Below are positions 44,004 to 52,642 of a stretch of DNA of 64,000 nucleotides, piece by piece. Below the pieces are notes generated by a model that was not told the DNA's origin, searched no databases, and worked only from the letters and a program-made list of their open reading frames with translations. Position numbers and translations under genes: made by a program. This DNA is from Pseudomonas sp. NFR16 (GTDB lineage: Bacteria; Pseudomonadota; Gammaproteobacteria; Pseudomonadales; Pseudomonadaceae), in assembly GCF_900108875.1 (NCBI RefSeq), contig NZ_FNYJ01000003.1, positions 455,969 through 519,968 on the forward strand. The letters run 5' to 3'. The first letter of the stretch is position 1. Each line of letters opens with the position of its first letter.

Positions 44004-44801
44004 TCAGTCTTTGTCCTTGTTCAGTCGGTTGGCCGCCCAGGTCAGCAGCAGTACGAAGAGGAAATAGGAGATCACCAGTGCACTGTTGAAGTGGCCGCTG
44101 CTGTTGCGCATGTTGTTGAGGTACACCTGCAACGTTTCGTAGCGCGTGCCGACCAGCAGGTTGGCGAAAACGAACTCGCCGAACAGGAATGAGAACGACA
44201 GCAACAGCGCGATCATCAGGCCCTTGCGCAGGTTGGGCAGCACCACCCGAAACGCCGCCTGGAACGTGCTGGCGCCGAGCAACTGAGCGGCGTCCATCAG
44301 GTCCACCAGGTTGATCGCCTGCAGGTTGTTGGTGATCGCCCGGTACATGAACGGCAGCGCCACAGTGAAATAGCAGCCGATCAGAATCCACGGCGTACCG
44401 ACCATCGCCAGCGGGCCGGAACCATAGAGTTGCAGCAGGCCCACCGACGACACCACGGGCGGCACGGCAAATGGCAGCAGGATGAGGATGTTCATCAGTG
44501 CATCGAGCTTCGGGAAGTGGTAATGCACCACGAACAGCAGCGGCAGGATCAGCACCACGGAGAGGATCAGCGCGCCCACGCAGACCAGCAGCGACTGGCC
44601 AAAGGCGATGAGAAACCGTGGGTCGCTCCACAGCGCCACGTACCATTTGTAGGTGAATCCGCTGGGCAGGATCGATGCCGACCAACTGGTGGCAATCGAG
44701 TACACGAAGGTGCCGAGCAGCGGCGCCAATAGAATCAGAAACAGGATGTACACCACCGTGCGGTGGTAGAGCCCGACCGGGCCGCGTTCAGCGCGAGACA
44801 T
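44004..44801 (-). CDS. ABC transporter permease (second)
   Basis: 265-residue permease with about six membrane segments (first LYHRTVVYILFLILLAPLLG). The ATPase-docking EAA loop reads DAAQLLGASTFQAAFRVVLP. Its start overlaps the upstream permease gene by 14 bases. It forms the channel with the other permease. Confidence 0.9.
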   Translation of the reverse strand: MSRAERGPVGLYHRTVVYILFLILLAPLLGTFVYSIATSWSASILPSGFTYKWYVALWSDPRFLIAFGQSLLVCVGALILSVVLILPLLFVVHYHFPKLDALMNILILLPFAVPPVVSSVGLLQLYGSGPLAMVGTPWILIGCYFTVALPFMYRAITNNLQAINLVDLMDAAQLLGASTFQAAFRVVLPNLRKGLMIALLLSFSFLFGEFVFANLLVGTRYETLQVYLNNMRNSSGHFNSALVISYFLFVLLLTWAANRLNKDKD

Positions 44802-45630
44802 GGTAGCTCCTCTTCAACAGCCACTGATGGACGATGGTCACCAGCGTCATCATCCCCACCAGAATCATGGCCAGCGCACTGGCCAGGTTCGGGTCCAGTG
44901 AAATGTCGCCCGCCACCATCGCGGCGATGCGGATGGGCAGCACGTTGAAGTTGCCGGTGGTCAGCGCATACACCGTCGCATAGGCGCCCAGTGCATTGGC
45001 CAGCAGGATCACGAACGTGCCGAGCAAGGCCGGCGTCAGCACCGGGATGCCGATGTGTCGCCAGAAATCCCAGCCGCTCGCACCCAGCAGCGAGGCCGAC
45101 TCGCGCCAGTCTTCACGCAGCGCGTCGAACGCCGGATAAAGCAGCAGGACGCCGAGGGGAATCTGGAAGTAGGTGTAGAGGATGATCAGGCCGGTCTTCG
45201 AATACAGGTTGAAGTCGTCGATGATGCCGGCCTGCTTCAGGATAAGCGTCAGCGCGCCGTTGAAGCCCAGCAGGATGATGAACGCGAACGCCAGCGGTAC
45301 GCCGGAAAAGTTGCTGGTCATGTTAGCAAAAGCGCTGACGAAATCCCGCAGCCGCCCTGGCACTTTGCGCAGCGAATAACTGCCGAGGATGGCGATGAAG
45401 ATGCCGATCAGACTCGACCAGAAGCTGATCTCCAGGCTGTACTGCATGGCCTGACGATAAAACCGCGAGTTGAACGCCTTGATGAAGTTGTCCAGGCCCC
45501 AGCCGCTTTCCGAATACAGGCTGTTGATCGCCACCCACGCCAGTGGCGCGAGCTGAAACGCAATGAAGAACAGGGCGAACGGCACCAGGCACAACAGGCC
45601 CAGCCATTTGCCGCGACTTTGTGAATTCAC
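44788..45630 (-). CDS. ABC transporter permease (first)
   Basis: 280 residues, GTG start overlapping the stop of the phosphatase gene by four bases. About six membrane segments, beginning LLCLVPFALFFIAFQLAPLA; EAA loop ESASLLGASGWDFWRHIGIP. Tight overlaps on both sides show that the permeases and the phosphatase are one translationally coupled operon. Confidence 0.9.
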   Translation of the reverse strand: MNSQSRGKWLGLLCLVPFALFFIAFQLAPLAWVAINSLYSESGWGLDNFIKAFNSRFYRQAMQYSLEISFWSSLIGIFIAILGSYSLRKVPGRLRDFVSAFANMTSNFSGVPLAFAFIILLGFNGALTLILKQAGIIDDFNLYSKTGLIILYTYFQIPLGVLLLYPAFDALREDWRESASLLGASGWDFWRHIGIPVLTPALLGTFVILLANALGAYATVYALTTGNFNVLPIRIAAMVAGDISLDPNLASALAMILVGMMTLVTIVHQWLLKRSYHVSR

Positions 45631-46433
45631 TTGAGCACCTCGGTGCAGACAGGTTTGTCGTGGGGCACGCCGAGCAGTTCGCAGACGGTTCCGCAGATCT
45701 GGGTCTGTTTCGGTTGCGCATCGGGGTCGAGGCTGAAGGCATCGCCGATGACGAACAGCGGCACTTCGCGTTCCTCGGGAAGCAGGCCGTTGTGTGAGCG
45801 GTCGTTGTTCATGCCGTGGTCGGCGGTCACCAGCACCTGATACCCCGCGTCCAGCCAGCGCTGCAGGTACTCGGCCAGGATGATGTCGGCCGAACGCGCG
45901 CTATTGCGGTATTGCGGAGTGTCGAGGCCGTGCTTGTGGCCGGCGTCGTCGATGTTCATCGGGTGGATGAACAGAAAGTTCGGCTGATGCGCGGTACGCA
46001 GGTGTTCGGCATCGTCGAACACGTGGGAATCGGGGTAGTGGTCGACGTAGTAGAAGTGGCCGTGCTGGATCGGCAGATCGGCGTCGTCGGTGTGACGATC
46101 GCGCCCGGCAATGAACGGGCTGCGGTTGTACAGCTCGCTGACCCAGTGATAGGCCGCAGCGGCGGTTTCCAGTCCGCCGGCGGCGGCGTAATGGAAGATG
46201 CTGCGCTGGCTGGAGAGACGGGAAACATGGTTGTGCACGATGCCACTGTCGATGGGCGCAACGCCTGTCAGGATGCATTCGTACAGCGGTCGTGAAAGCG
46301 CCGGCAATTCGCATTCAAGCTTGTACAGCGCGGCCCGGCCTGCATTCCGATACGCCAGCAGATGCCCCATCGCATGTTGCGCCACGCTGTAACTCAGGCC
46401 GTCGAGCAGGATCAGAATGACGTTGTGTTTCAT
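45627..46433 (-). CDS. Alkaline phosphatase superfamily enzyme (nucleotide pyrophosphatase/phosphonoacetate hydrolase-like)
   Basis: 268 residues without signal peptide, so cytoplasmic. Superfamily metal ligands are visible: VILILLDGLSYS at the N-terminus, the nucleophile region ELPALSRPLYECILTG, HPMNIDDAGHKHGLD, and TADHGMNNDRSHNG. The nucleophile is probably the serine or a nearby residue of LPALSRP where relatives have threonine. Being coupled to the permease genes, it likely hydrolyses the imported phosphorus compound inside the cell. The exact reaction is unknown. GGAG lies just upstream of the ATG. Confidence 0.85.
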   Translation of the reverse strand: MKHNVILILLDGLSYSVAQHAMGHLLAYRNAGRAALYKLECELPALSRPLYECILTGVAPIDSGIVHNHVSRLSSQRSIFHYAAAGGLETAAAAYHWVSELYNRSPFIAGRDRHTDDADLPIQHGHFYYVDHYPDSHVFDDAEHLRTAHQPNFLFIHPMNIDDAGHKHGLDTPQYRNSARSADIILAEYLQRWLDAGYQVLVTADHGMNNDRSHNGLLPEEREVPLFVIGDAFSLDPDAQPKQTQICGTVCELLGVPHDKPVCTEVLK

Positions 46434-46466
46434 GGCAACTCCGGGAGGGGGAGAGGGCCCCTATGC

Positions 46467-46557
46467 TGTAGGAGTGAGCTTGCTCGCGATAGCGGAATGC
46501 CTGTAACCGATAGGTGTTGACTGACACACCGCTATCGCGAGCAAGCTCACTCCTACA
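46467..46557. repeat. REP-type perfect 29-bp inverted repeat
   Basis: Arms 46467-46495 and 46529-46557 are perfect reverse complements over 29 bases (starting TGTAGGAGTGAGCTTGCTCG) with a 33-base spacer. It lies between the binding-protein gene and the phosphatase gene inside the operon, where it may affect mRNA stability or relative expression. Confidence 0.9.
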
Positions 46558-46582
46558 AGGGACTTGCGTTAGCCGTGGAGCG

Positions 46583-47659
46583 TTATTGCATCTCGACGAT
46601 GACCTGTTCGTTCCACTGCTGAGGCAGGGCTTTGGAGGTTTTTTCCCAGGCGGCCGGATCTTTGATCGGCTTGGGATCGGCGGCGACATATTGCTCGGAA
46701 GGAATCAGGTTCTTCGCAATGTCGGCGGGCAGTTTGAGATCCGTTTCTGCACGAATCGGACGCGCATTGCCTTTCGCCAGATTGATCTGCCCCTCATCGC
46801 TGAAGATGTATTCGCGGGTCAGTTTGGCTGCGTTTGGATGTTTTGCGTATTTGTTGATGATGGTGGTGTAGCCGGATTTCACCGAACCGTCCGAAGGAAT
46901 CAACACGACGTAATCGTCAGGATTGGCCATCTTGGCCTTGTAGCTCAGGCCGTTGAAGTCCCAGACGATGCCAACTTCCACTTCACCTTTTTCCATGGTC
47001 TGAATGGTCGGGTTGTTGATGCCCAGACGCTTCTGTTTGGCCAGTTCAGTGAACAATTGCAGGCCTGGTGCGATGTTGGTTTCGTCGCCTTTCATGGCAA
47101 TCGCCGCTGCAAGCACGCCGTTGGCCGCCTGGGCCGCGGTGCTCACATCACCGATGGTGACTTTGTATTTGCCGTCTTTCAGGTCGGCCCACTTGGTCGG
47201 AACCTCGGAGCCGTGCAGCAGCTTCTTGTTGACGATGAACGCGATGGTGCCGGTGTAGGCCAGTGCCCAGTGACCGTCCTTGTCCTTGGCCCAGTCCGGT
47301 ATCTGATCCCACGTCGTCGGCTTGTAAGGTTGAGTCACGCCCTTGGTCGTTGCGATAGGGCCGAACGCGGCACCCACGTCACCGATGTCGGCGCTGGCGT
47401 TGTCTTTTTCCGCATCGAACTTGGCCACTTCCTGAGCCGAGCTCATGTCCGTGTCCATGTGCACCAGACCGTATTTGGCGGTGAGGTCAGTCCAGGTGCC
47501 TTTCCAGTTTGCCCAGTCATCGGGCATGCCCACGCTGTTGACGGCGCCTTCGGCCTTGGCCGCGGCTTCGAGCGTCTTGAGGTCGGAATCCGCGGCCATG
47601 GCCGATGTGCTCAGCGCGATGGCCGAACCCAGGAGTGATGCCAGCAAAAGGTGTTTCAT
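46583..47659 (-). CDS. ABC transporter periplasmic substrate-binding protein
   Basis: 358 residues. A signal peptide (MKHLLLASLLGSAIALSTSA, cleavage after MAA) leads a type 2 binding-protein fold. Segments such as AEKDNASADIGDVGAAFGPI, LAYTGTIAFIVNKKLL and YIFSDEGQINLAKGNARPI are typical of iron/phosphonate/thiamine-like binding proteins. AAGGAG precedes the ATG. It is the first gene of the importer operon, 149 bases before the phosphatase gene with a REP element between. The ligand may be a phosphonate or phosphodiester, inferred from the operon. Confidence 0.9.
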   Translation of the reverse strand: MKHLLLASLLGSAIALSTSAMAADSDLKTLEAAAKAEGAVNSVGMPDDWANWKGTWTDLTAKYGLVHMDTDMSSAQEVAKFDAEKDNASADIGDVGAAFGPIATTKGVTQPYKPTTWDQIPDWAKDKDGHWALAYTGTIAFIVNKKLLHGSEVPTKWADLKDGKYKVTIGDVSTAAQAANGVLAAAIAMKGDETNIAPGLQLFTELAKQKRLGINNPTIQTMEKGEVEVGIVWDFNGLSYKAKMANPDDYVVLIPSDGSVKSGYTTIINKYAKHPNAAKLTREYIFSDEGQINLAKGNARPIRAETDLKLPADIAKNLIPSEQYVAADPKPIKDPAAWEKTSKALPQQWNEQVIVEMQ

Positions 47660-47729
47660 TCGAAGCTCCTTTGGTACTTCTCGACAGTTACTAAGGACGA
47701 AGTCGTTGAAGTGCGCGTTGCGATGGGGT

Positions 47730-47741
47730 TGGTCTAGGTCA
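47730..47741. promoter_or_regulatory. Candidate GntR/UTRA operator, site 1 (TGGTCTAGGTCA)
   Basis: Located 71 bases upstream of the binding-protein start. It shares TGGTCTAG with the site at 48007, and both resemble the TGG-N6-CCA-type dyads bound by HutC-subfamily regulators. Confidence 0.45.
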
Positions 47742-48006
47742 GCAATACCTGAGCCAAGTTAGGCCAGTTACATGACGTTTTCATGTATGGACCGACTTTT
47801 GCTGGGTGAAGCGCAGGCATCAGGCATCGCTGTCGAACAAGCGTAGACCATGCCCAAGTGGCTGATATAAAAAGGCTAATTTCTTATTTATGCCTGATTT
47901 ATCAATCAGATCGCGCTGGATTGTCACGCAACAGTCATCTACGCTGCCTACGCTGTGGATCACTGAAGCGGGCCGTTCGGCAGTAGACCTTGCCCCGAAA
48001 TAGCGC

Positions 48007-48018
48007 TGGTCTAGTCCA
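48007..48018. promoter_or_regulatory. Candidate GntR/UTRA operator, site 2 (TGGTCTAGTCCA)
   Basis: An imperfect dyad ending 13 bases before the regulator's own ATG at 48032, suggesting autoregulation. The 372-base gap to the divergent binding-protein gene also contains an AT-rich patch around 47865-47915 suited to a promoter, and no gene. Confidence 0.45.
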
Positions 48019-48031
48019 GATAGGTAACGAA

Positions 48032-48751
48032 ATGCGCCAAGATGTGCCCCGAGCGGTGACGACCATTTGCAACGCGTTGCAAGAACAGATCGAACATGGC
48101 CTGTTATTGCCCGGCAGCAAGCTTCCGGCGGAGCGCAAGCTGAGCGAAGTGTTCGACACCACGCGTATCACCCTGCGCGAAGCGCTGGTGCAGCTCGAGG
48201 CGCAAGGGCTGATCTACCGTGAGGAGCGTCGCGGCTGGTTCATTTCGCCGCCGCGCCTGGCCTACGACCTGATGCGCCGCAGTCATTTCCATGCAATGGT
48301 TCAACAGCAGGGCCGAGTGCCTGCCACGCAAATGCTATCGGCGCGGCTGCAACCGGCATCGGCCGTCATCTGTGAGTTGCTGCAACTGCCTGCATTGTCC
48401 AGCGTGATCCAGATCTGCCGCGTGCGGCGCATCGATGAGCGATTGGTGCTGTACGTCGAGCACTACCTCAATCCCGAATACTTCCCGCAGATCCTCGACT
48501 TCGACCTGGATCAGTCGTTGACCGAGTTGTACGCGCGTCACTACGACATTCTGTACGGTCAGGTGCGGTTCGAGATCGTGCCCACGGCGTTGCCGGTCGA
48601 GGCCGCCGCTGCCCTGAAAGTATCGATCGGCAGCCCCGGACTGCGCATCGCCAGGGTCAACCACGACCAGCGCGGGCGACTGATCGATTGCGATCTGGAG
48701 TACTGGCGTCACGATGCAATCCACGTAAGCGCGGTAGTGGGAGAGATGTGA
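48032..48751 (+). CDS. GntR family regulator with UTRA domain (HutC subfamily)
   Basis: 239 residues. N-terminal winged helix with GSKLPAERKLSEVFDTTRIT followed by LREALVQLEAQGLIYREERRG (about residues 25-75). The C-terminal UTRA ligand domain (about 95-235) includes RRIDERLVLYVEHYLNPEYF and LRIARVNHDQRGRLIDCDLEYWRHDAI. The ATG at 48032 is preferred to an upstream ATG at 47990. It is divergent from the importer operon and is its likely regulator; relatives of this type control phosphonate or histidine uptake. Confidence 0.9.
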   Translation: MRQDVPRAVTTICNALQEQIEHGLLLPGSKLPAERKLSEVFDTTRITLREALVQLEAQGLIYREERRGWFISPPRLAYDLMRRSHFHAMVQQQGRVPATQMLSARLQPASAVICELLQLPALSSVIQICRVRRIDERLVLYVEHYLNPEYFPQILDFDLDQSLTELYARHYDILYGQVRFEIVPTALPVEAAAALKVSIGSPGLRIARVNHDQRGRLIDCDLEYWRHDAIHVSAVVGEM

Positions 48752-48817
48752 GCCGCCCCTGTCGAGCCTGGCGTTTCAGAGAGCACGGCCCACAGCGAAT
48801 GATTGAATGTCGTGCAA

Positions 48818-48835
48818 ATGTACACGCATGTACAT
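48818..48835. promoter_or_regulatory. Perfect palindrome ATGTACACGCATGTACAT, TetR-type operator
   Basis: 7-bp arms with a CGCA spacer, 58 bases upstream of the TetR start. The half-sites ATGTACA and TGTACAT recur in the divergent promoter at 52483-52522, suggesting one regulator for both places. Confidence 0.65.
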
Positions 48836-48892
48836 CGTGAAGTCAGGGGCGTACAGTTCGTCCATTCACATTCGGGCAAAAGGCGACATCCG

Positions 48893-49597
48893 ATGTCGGT
48901 ATCAGGCAAGGAACGAGGCAAATCCCAGGATTCCGGTTGGCGGGGCTCGCCTGAGGGCTGGCTCGAGGCTGCTTACGACGCGTTGAAAGAATCGGGCATC
49001 GATGCGGTTCGCGTCATGCCACTGGCCAAGCGCCTGAACCTTTCACGCACCAGTTTTTACTGGTTTTTTCAGGATCGCGAACAACTGCTTGCCGCCTTGC
49101 TGGCGCGCTGGAAAGACAAAAATACCGGCGGCATGCTCAAGCAGTCCGAACGTTATGCAGAGAACATCACCGAAGCGATCCTCAACGTTTTCGAATGCTG
49201 GCTGAATCCTGAACTGTTCGATTCGCAGTTCGAGTTCGCGGTCCGCAGCTGGGCCTTGCAGTCCGAGGAAGTGGCTACGGAGATCGCCGCGGCGGATGAC
49301 GCGCGGATCCACGGCTTGGCGGCGATGTTCCGACGCTTCGGCTACGACGCCGATGCCGCTGACACGCGTGCCCGAACGATTTATCTGACGCAGATCGGTT
49401 ACATCTCGATGAAGACCACCGAAGACATCACCGAGCGTTTCCGACGCATCCCGCACTATGTTGCGATCTTTACCGGCAAGGCGCCGAAGAAGCGCGAGCT
49501 CGACCGCTTCTACGGCGCCTTTGGTTACGCCGAAAAAGAGCCGGGCGCATTCGTGCCGCTGGCTGAAACCTTCGAGGAGAGCGCCGGTGCGAGCTGA
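48893..49597 (+). CDS. TetR family transcriptional regulator
   Basis: 234 residues. The DNA-binding domain (about residues 20-70) includes WLEAAYDALKESGIDAVRV, then MPLAKRLNLSRTSFYWFFQDR, the classic TetR helix-turn-helix ending in a YWFF variant of the usual YxHFxxK motif. A ligand-binding helical domain follows. The start at 48893 is chosen with AAAGG upstream; the longer frame from 48803 would include the palindrome. It overlaps the reductase gene by 11 bases, so both are cotranscribed. Confidence 0.9.
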   Translation: MSVSGKERGKSQDSGWRGSPEGWLEAAYDALKESGIDAVRVMPLAKRLNLSRTSFYWFFQDREQLLAALLARWKDKNTGGMLKQSERYAENITEAILNVFECWLNPELFDSQFEFAVRSWALQSEEVATEIAAADDARIHGLAAMFRRFGYDADAADTRARTIYLTQIGYISMKTTEDITERFRRIPHYVAIFTGKAPKKRELDRFYGAFGYAEKEPGAFVPLAETFEESAGAS

Positions 49598-50366
49598 AAC
49601 CCTCGGCATCATCGGCGGGACCGGCTGGCTCGGTGGCGCGCTGGCGCAGGCGCTGCTGGAGACGAACTTCGTCAGTGCCGCGCAGCTCTTTCTCTCGAAC
49701 CGCTCCGGCAGCCATCCGCTTGCCGCCTCCGGCGCGCATCTTGTCGGCGACAATCAGGCGCTGGTGGACGCCAGCGATGTTGTGGTTCTTGCGGTGCGCC
49801 CTGAGCAGTTCAGCGCGCTGAAAATCGATGCGTCGGGCAAGCTGGTGATCTCCTTGATGGCCGGCGTGACCGCGCAGACCATCAGCGAGGCGACGGGGGC
49901 GAGGGCCGTTGTTCGAGCCATGGCCAATGCCGCAGTCGAAATCAGACAGTCCTTCACGCCCTGGCATTGCGCGCTGGAGTTGTCGGCGTCAGAGGTCGAT
50001 TTCATTGAGCATGTGCTGGCGTGCGTCGGCACGACGAGCAGAGTGCCGACAGAGGATTGCATCGATTATCTCAGTGCCTTGTCTGGGACAGGACCGGCGT
50101 TTCCGGCGTTGTTGATGACCGCACTGACACACCAGGCGATGGCGGCGGGCATTCCTGAAGATGTCGCGCATCAGGCGGCGCGCGGTGTGGTGCTGTCGGC
50201 GAGTCAGTTGCTCGCCGAACATGACCCGCAGGCGATGATTGATTCGCTGGTCGCTTATAAAGGCGTGACGGCGGCGGCGTTGCAGAGCCTGCTGGATGCG
50301 GGCTTCGAGCGGCAGATCGGTGAGGCGGTGCAGGCCGGCGCAGAGGTCGCTCGCAGAGGGATGTGA
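49587..50366 (+). CDS. Pyrroline-5-carboxylate reductase (ProC)-like protein
   Basis: 259 residues from a GTG at 49587 with GAGGAG eight bases upstream. The Rossmann start is TLGIIGGTGWLGGALAQALL, an altered GxGxxG, followed by DVVVLAVRPEQF and VISLMAGVTAQTI. The C-terminal ProC dimerisation motif appears as YLSALSGTGPAFPALLMTAL. It is not near proline biosynthesis genes, and the cluster points to catabolism of a quaternary amine such as a proline betaine. A paralogous role, perhaps on an N-methylated proline intermediate, is inference. Confidence 0.85.
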   Translation: MRAETLGIIGGTGWLGGALAQALLETNFVSAAQLFLSNRSGSHPLAASGAHLVGDNQALVDASDVVVLAVRPEQFSALKIDASGKLVISLMAGVTAQTISEATGARAVVRAMANAAVEIRQSFTPWHCALELSASEVDFIEHVLACVGTTSRVPTEDCIDYLSALSGTGPAFPALLMTALTHQAMAAGIPEDVAHQAARGVVLSASQLLAEHDPQAMIDSLVAYKGVTAAALQSLLDAGFERQIGEAVQAGAEVARRGM

Positions 50367-50389
50367 CCCCTTCGCCGCTTGCAAGGCTT

Positions 50390-52426
50390 CTAAAGATCCT
50401 TCACTAAACGCAATGCATCGTAAATCGCCGCATGGGTGTTGCGTGCAGCCACCGCATCGCCGATGCGAAACAATTGGAAGCGCCCCTCGGGGTTGGTCAC
50501 CAGATGCTGGGCGTTGCCTGCGATCAGGTCATGCTGTTCGACCGCGCCGCCGTTGCTGGAGAGCGGACGCAGTTCGAAATACAACTCGTCCATCGGCAAC
50601 GTGCCGTGGTTGATGACCACTTGATCGACGACGCGCTCCTTGTTGACCTTGCCGTAATCGCTGCCGAACACCGCCACCAGTTTGCCGTCGCGCCTGAGCA
50701 CTGACTCCACGCGGTACGTCACGGTGAACACCACGTCCAGGTCCTGCAGGCTGCGCATGTAGGGCACCAGATTCATGGCCATCACTTCCGGCGTGAAGGC
50801 CCGGTCGGGCGTGACAATCTCCAGACGAGCGCCGCTTTGTGCGATCACTTCGGCTGCCTGCAGCGCGGCATGATCCCCGGCGTCGTCGAAGATCAGCACG
50901 TTCCTGCCTGGCTTCACGTCTCCGGAAATGATGTCCCAGGCCGATACCACCAGCTCGTTGCCCTGCCTGAGCACCTCGGTATCCGGCAGGCCGCCGGTGG
51001 CGACGATCACCACGTCCGGCTCCTGATCCAGCACTGTCTGCGCTTCGGCCCAGGTGTTGAAGTGAAACTTCACACCCATGCGTTCGCACTGCGCCATGCG
51101 CCAGTCGATGATGCTGATCATCTCGCGGCGTCGCTCGCTCAAAGACGTCAGCCGAACCTGACCGCCGGGCCGATCCGCCGCTTCCAGCACCGTCACGTCG
51201 TGCCCGCGCTCGGCCGCGACCCGTGCAGCTTCCAGCCCGCCAGGGCCTGCGCCGATCACCACGACCTTGCGCCGGGTCGCGGCTTTGGGAATATCGTGGG
51301 GCATGGTGGTCTCGCGACCGGTCGCCGGGTTGTGGATGCAGTAGGCCGCGCCACCCTGATAGATGCGATCCAGGCAATAGTTGGCGCCGACGCAGGGCCG
51401 AATCTCCTCTTCGCGCTTTTCGATGATCTTGCGCACGATGTGCGGATCGGTCATGTGCGCGCGGGTCATGCCGACCATGTCGACCTTGCCCGAGGCGATG
51501 GCATGACGCGCGGTCGCCACGTCGGGGATCTTCGCGGCATGGAAGGTCGGAAAACCGGTCGCTGCACGGATCTCGCCGGCAAAATCCAGGTGCGGCGAGT
51601 TGCGCATGCCCTGAATCGGAATCACGTCGGTCAGGCCGGCATCGGTGTCGATGTGGCCTTTGACGACGTTGAGAAAGTCCACCAGCCCGCTGTCCTTGAG
51701 CAGGTGCGAGATCGCGATGCCTTCCTGGGCGCCGAAGCCGCCTGGCAGGTCTTCGTCGCCGGTGTAACGCACGCCCAGCAGGAAGTCCTCGCCACAGCGC
51801 TGGCGGATCCCGCGCAGGACGTCGAAGGTGAAGCGCAGCCGATTCTCCAGCGGGCCGCCGTATTCCCCTTCGAGCTCGTTGGTCAGTGGCGACCAGAACT
51901 GATCCATCAAATGGCCGTAGGCCTGAAGTTCGAGACCGTCCATGCCGGCAGCTTTCATGCGTTCGGCGGCATCGACGTAATCCTTGATGATGCGCCCGAT
52001 GTCCCATTCTTCGAGCTTCTTGGGGAACGCGCGGTGTGCAGCCTCCCGTCGATGCGAGGGCGAAACCACCGGCAGCCAGTCGGCTTTGTCCCAACGGGTG
52101 CGGCGGCCCAAATGGGTCAACTGAATCATCACTGCCGCGCCGTGTTCGTGGCACTCGTCGGTCAGGTCCTTCAGCCAGCCCACCACTTCATCCTTGTACG
52201 CCAGCACGTTGTTGAACACTGGCGGACTGTCTCGCGACACCGCGGCCGAACCGGCTGTCATGGTCAGCGCCACGCCGGCCTTCGCCCGCTCCACGTGATA
52301 GGCGCGGTAAAGATCCTTGGGCATGCCGTCCACGGGATAAGCGGGTTCGTGGGAGGTGGTGATGATGCGGTTTCTGAGCGTCAGGTGCTTGATCGTGTAG
52401 GGCTGCAACAGCGGATCGCTGGACAT
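50390..52426 (-). CDS. NADH:flavin oxidoreductase, DgcA/StcD-like (N-methyl amine demethylase type)
   Basis: 678 residues, two-part enzyme. The N-terminal FMN TIM barrel (about residues 1-370) has RNRIITTSHEPAY, MIQLTHLGRR, and a Cys cluster RPCVGANYCLDRIYQGGAAYC that binds the 4Fe-4S cluster. The C-terminal FAD/NAD domains (from about 390) have VVVIGAGPGGLEAARVAAERG. Such enzymes include dimethylglycine (DgcA), stachydrine (StcD) and trimethylamine dehydrogenases; which substrate applies here is unclear. The ATG at 52426 has AGGAGCG upstream. It is divergent from the OpuAC-like binding-protein gene, whose promoter shares operator half-sites. Confidence 0.9.
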   Translation of the reverse strand: MSSDPLLQPYTIKHLTLRNRIITTSHEPAYPVDGMPKDLYRAYHVERAKAGVALTMTAGSAAVSRDSPPVFNNVLAYKDEVVGWLKDLTDECHEHGAAVMIQLTHLGRRTRWDKADWLPVVSPSHRREAAHRAFPKKLEEWDIGRIIKDYVDAAERMKAAGMDGLELQAYGHLMDQFWSPLTNELEGEYGGPLENRLRFTFDVLRGIRQRCGEDFLLGVRYTGDEDLPGGFGAQEGIAISHLLKDSGLVDFLNVVKGHIDTDAGLTDVIPIQGMRNSPHLDFAGEIRAATGFPTFHAAKIPDVATARHAIASGKVDMVGMTRAHMTDPHIVRKIIEKREEEIRPCVGANYCLDRIYQGGAAYCIHNPATGRETTMPHDIPKAATRRKVVVIGAGPGGLEAARVAAERGHDVTVLEAADRPGGQVRLTSLSERRREMISIIDWRMAQCERMGVKFHFNTWAEAQTVLDQEPDVVIVATGGLPDTEVLRQGNELVVSAWDIISGDVKPGRNVLIFDDAGDHAALQAAEVIAQSGARLEIVTPDRAFTPEVMAMNLVPYMRSLQDLDVVFTVTYRVESVLRRDGKLVAVFGSDYGKVNKERVVDQVVINHGTLPMDELYFELRPLSSNGGAVEQHDLIAGNAQHLVTNPEGRFQLFRIGDAVAARNTHAAIYDALRLVKDL

Positions 52427-52482
52427 CGTGGTGCGCTCCTGGGAGGGAACATCAGGCTTGGTTTGACGCAAAATTAGGTGGA

Positions 52483-52522
52483 ATGTACATAGGTGTCAAG
52501 CATGGCTGACGGCTGTGTACAT
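52483..52522. promoter_or_regulatory. Operator half-sites ATGTACA and TGTACAT in the divergent promoter
   Basis: ATGTACA at 52483-52489 and TGTACAT at 52516-52522 match the two arms of the perfect palindrome at 48818-48835. They lie between the divergent demethylase-like gene and the binding-protein gene, so the TetR protein may control both. Confidence 0.5.
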
Positions 52523-52642
52523 TTCGCTTGCGTCCACACTCACCGTGTGGCTACTATCGGCCGAACAGCTGGCCGAGACTGGCGATTCGACACTTTCACT
52601 GCCGCACCCAGTAACACCCATACACGACAGGGGACATGCACG

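Noticed and set aside
46467-46557. CRISPR-like or insertion-sequence-end appearance of the inverted repeats
   Set aside because: Only two inverted arms, no regularly spaced direct repeats and no cas or transposase gene; fits REP elements.
50837-52477. 546-codon open frame antisense to the DgcA/StcD-like gene
   Set aside because: Arg/His/Val-rich shadow translation; the minus-strand gene has full motifs and a good start.
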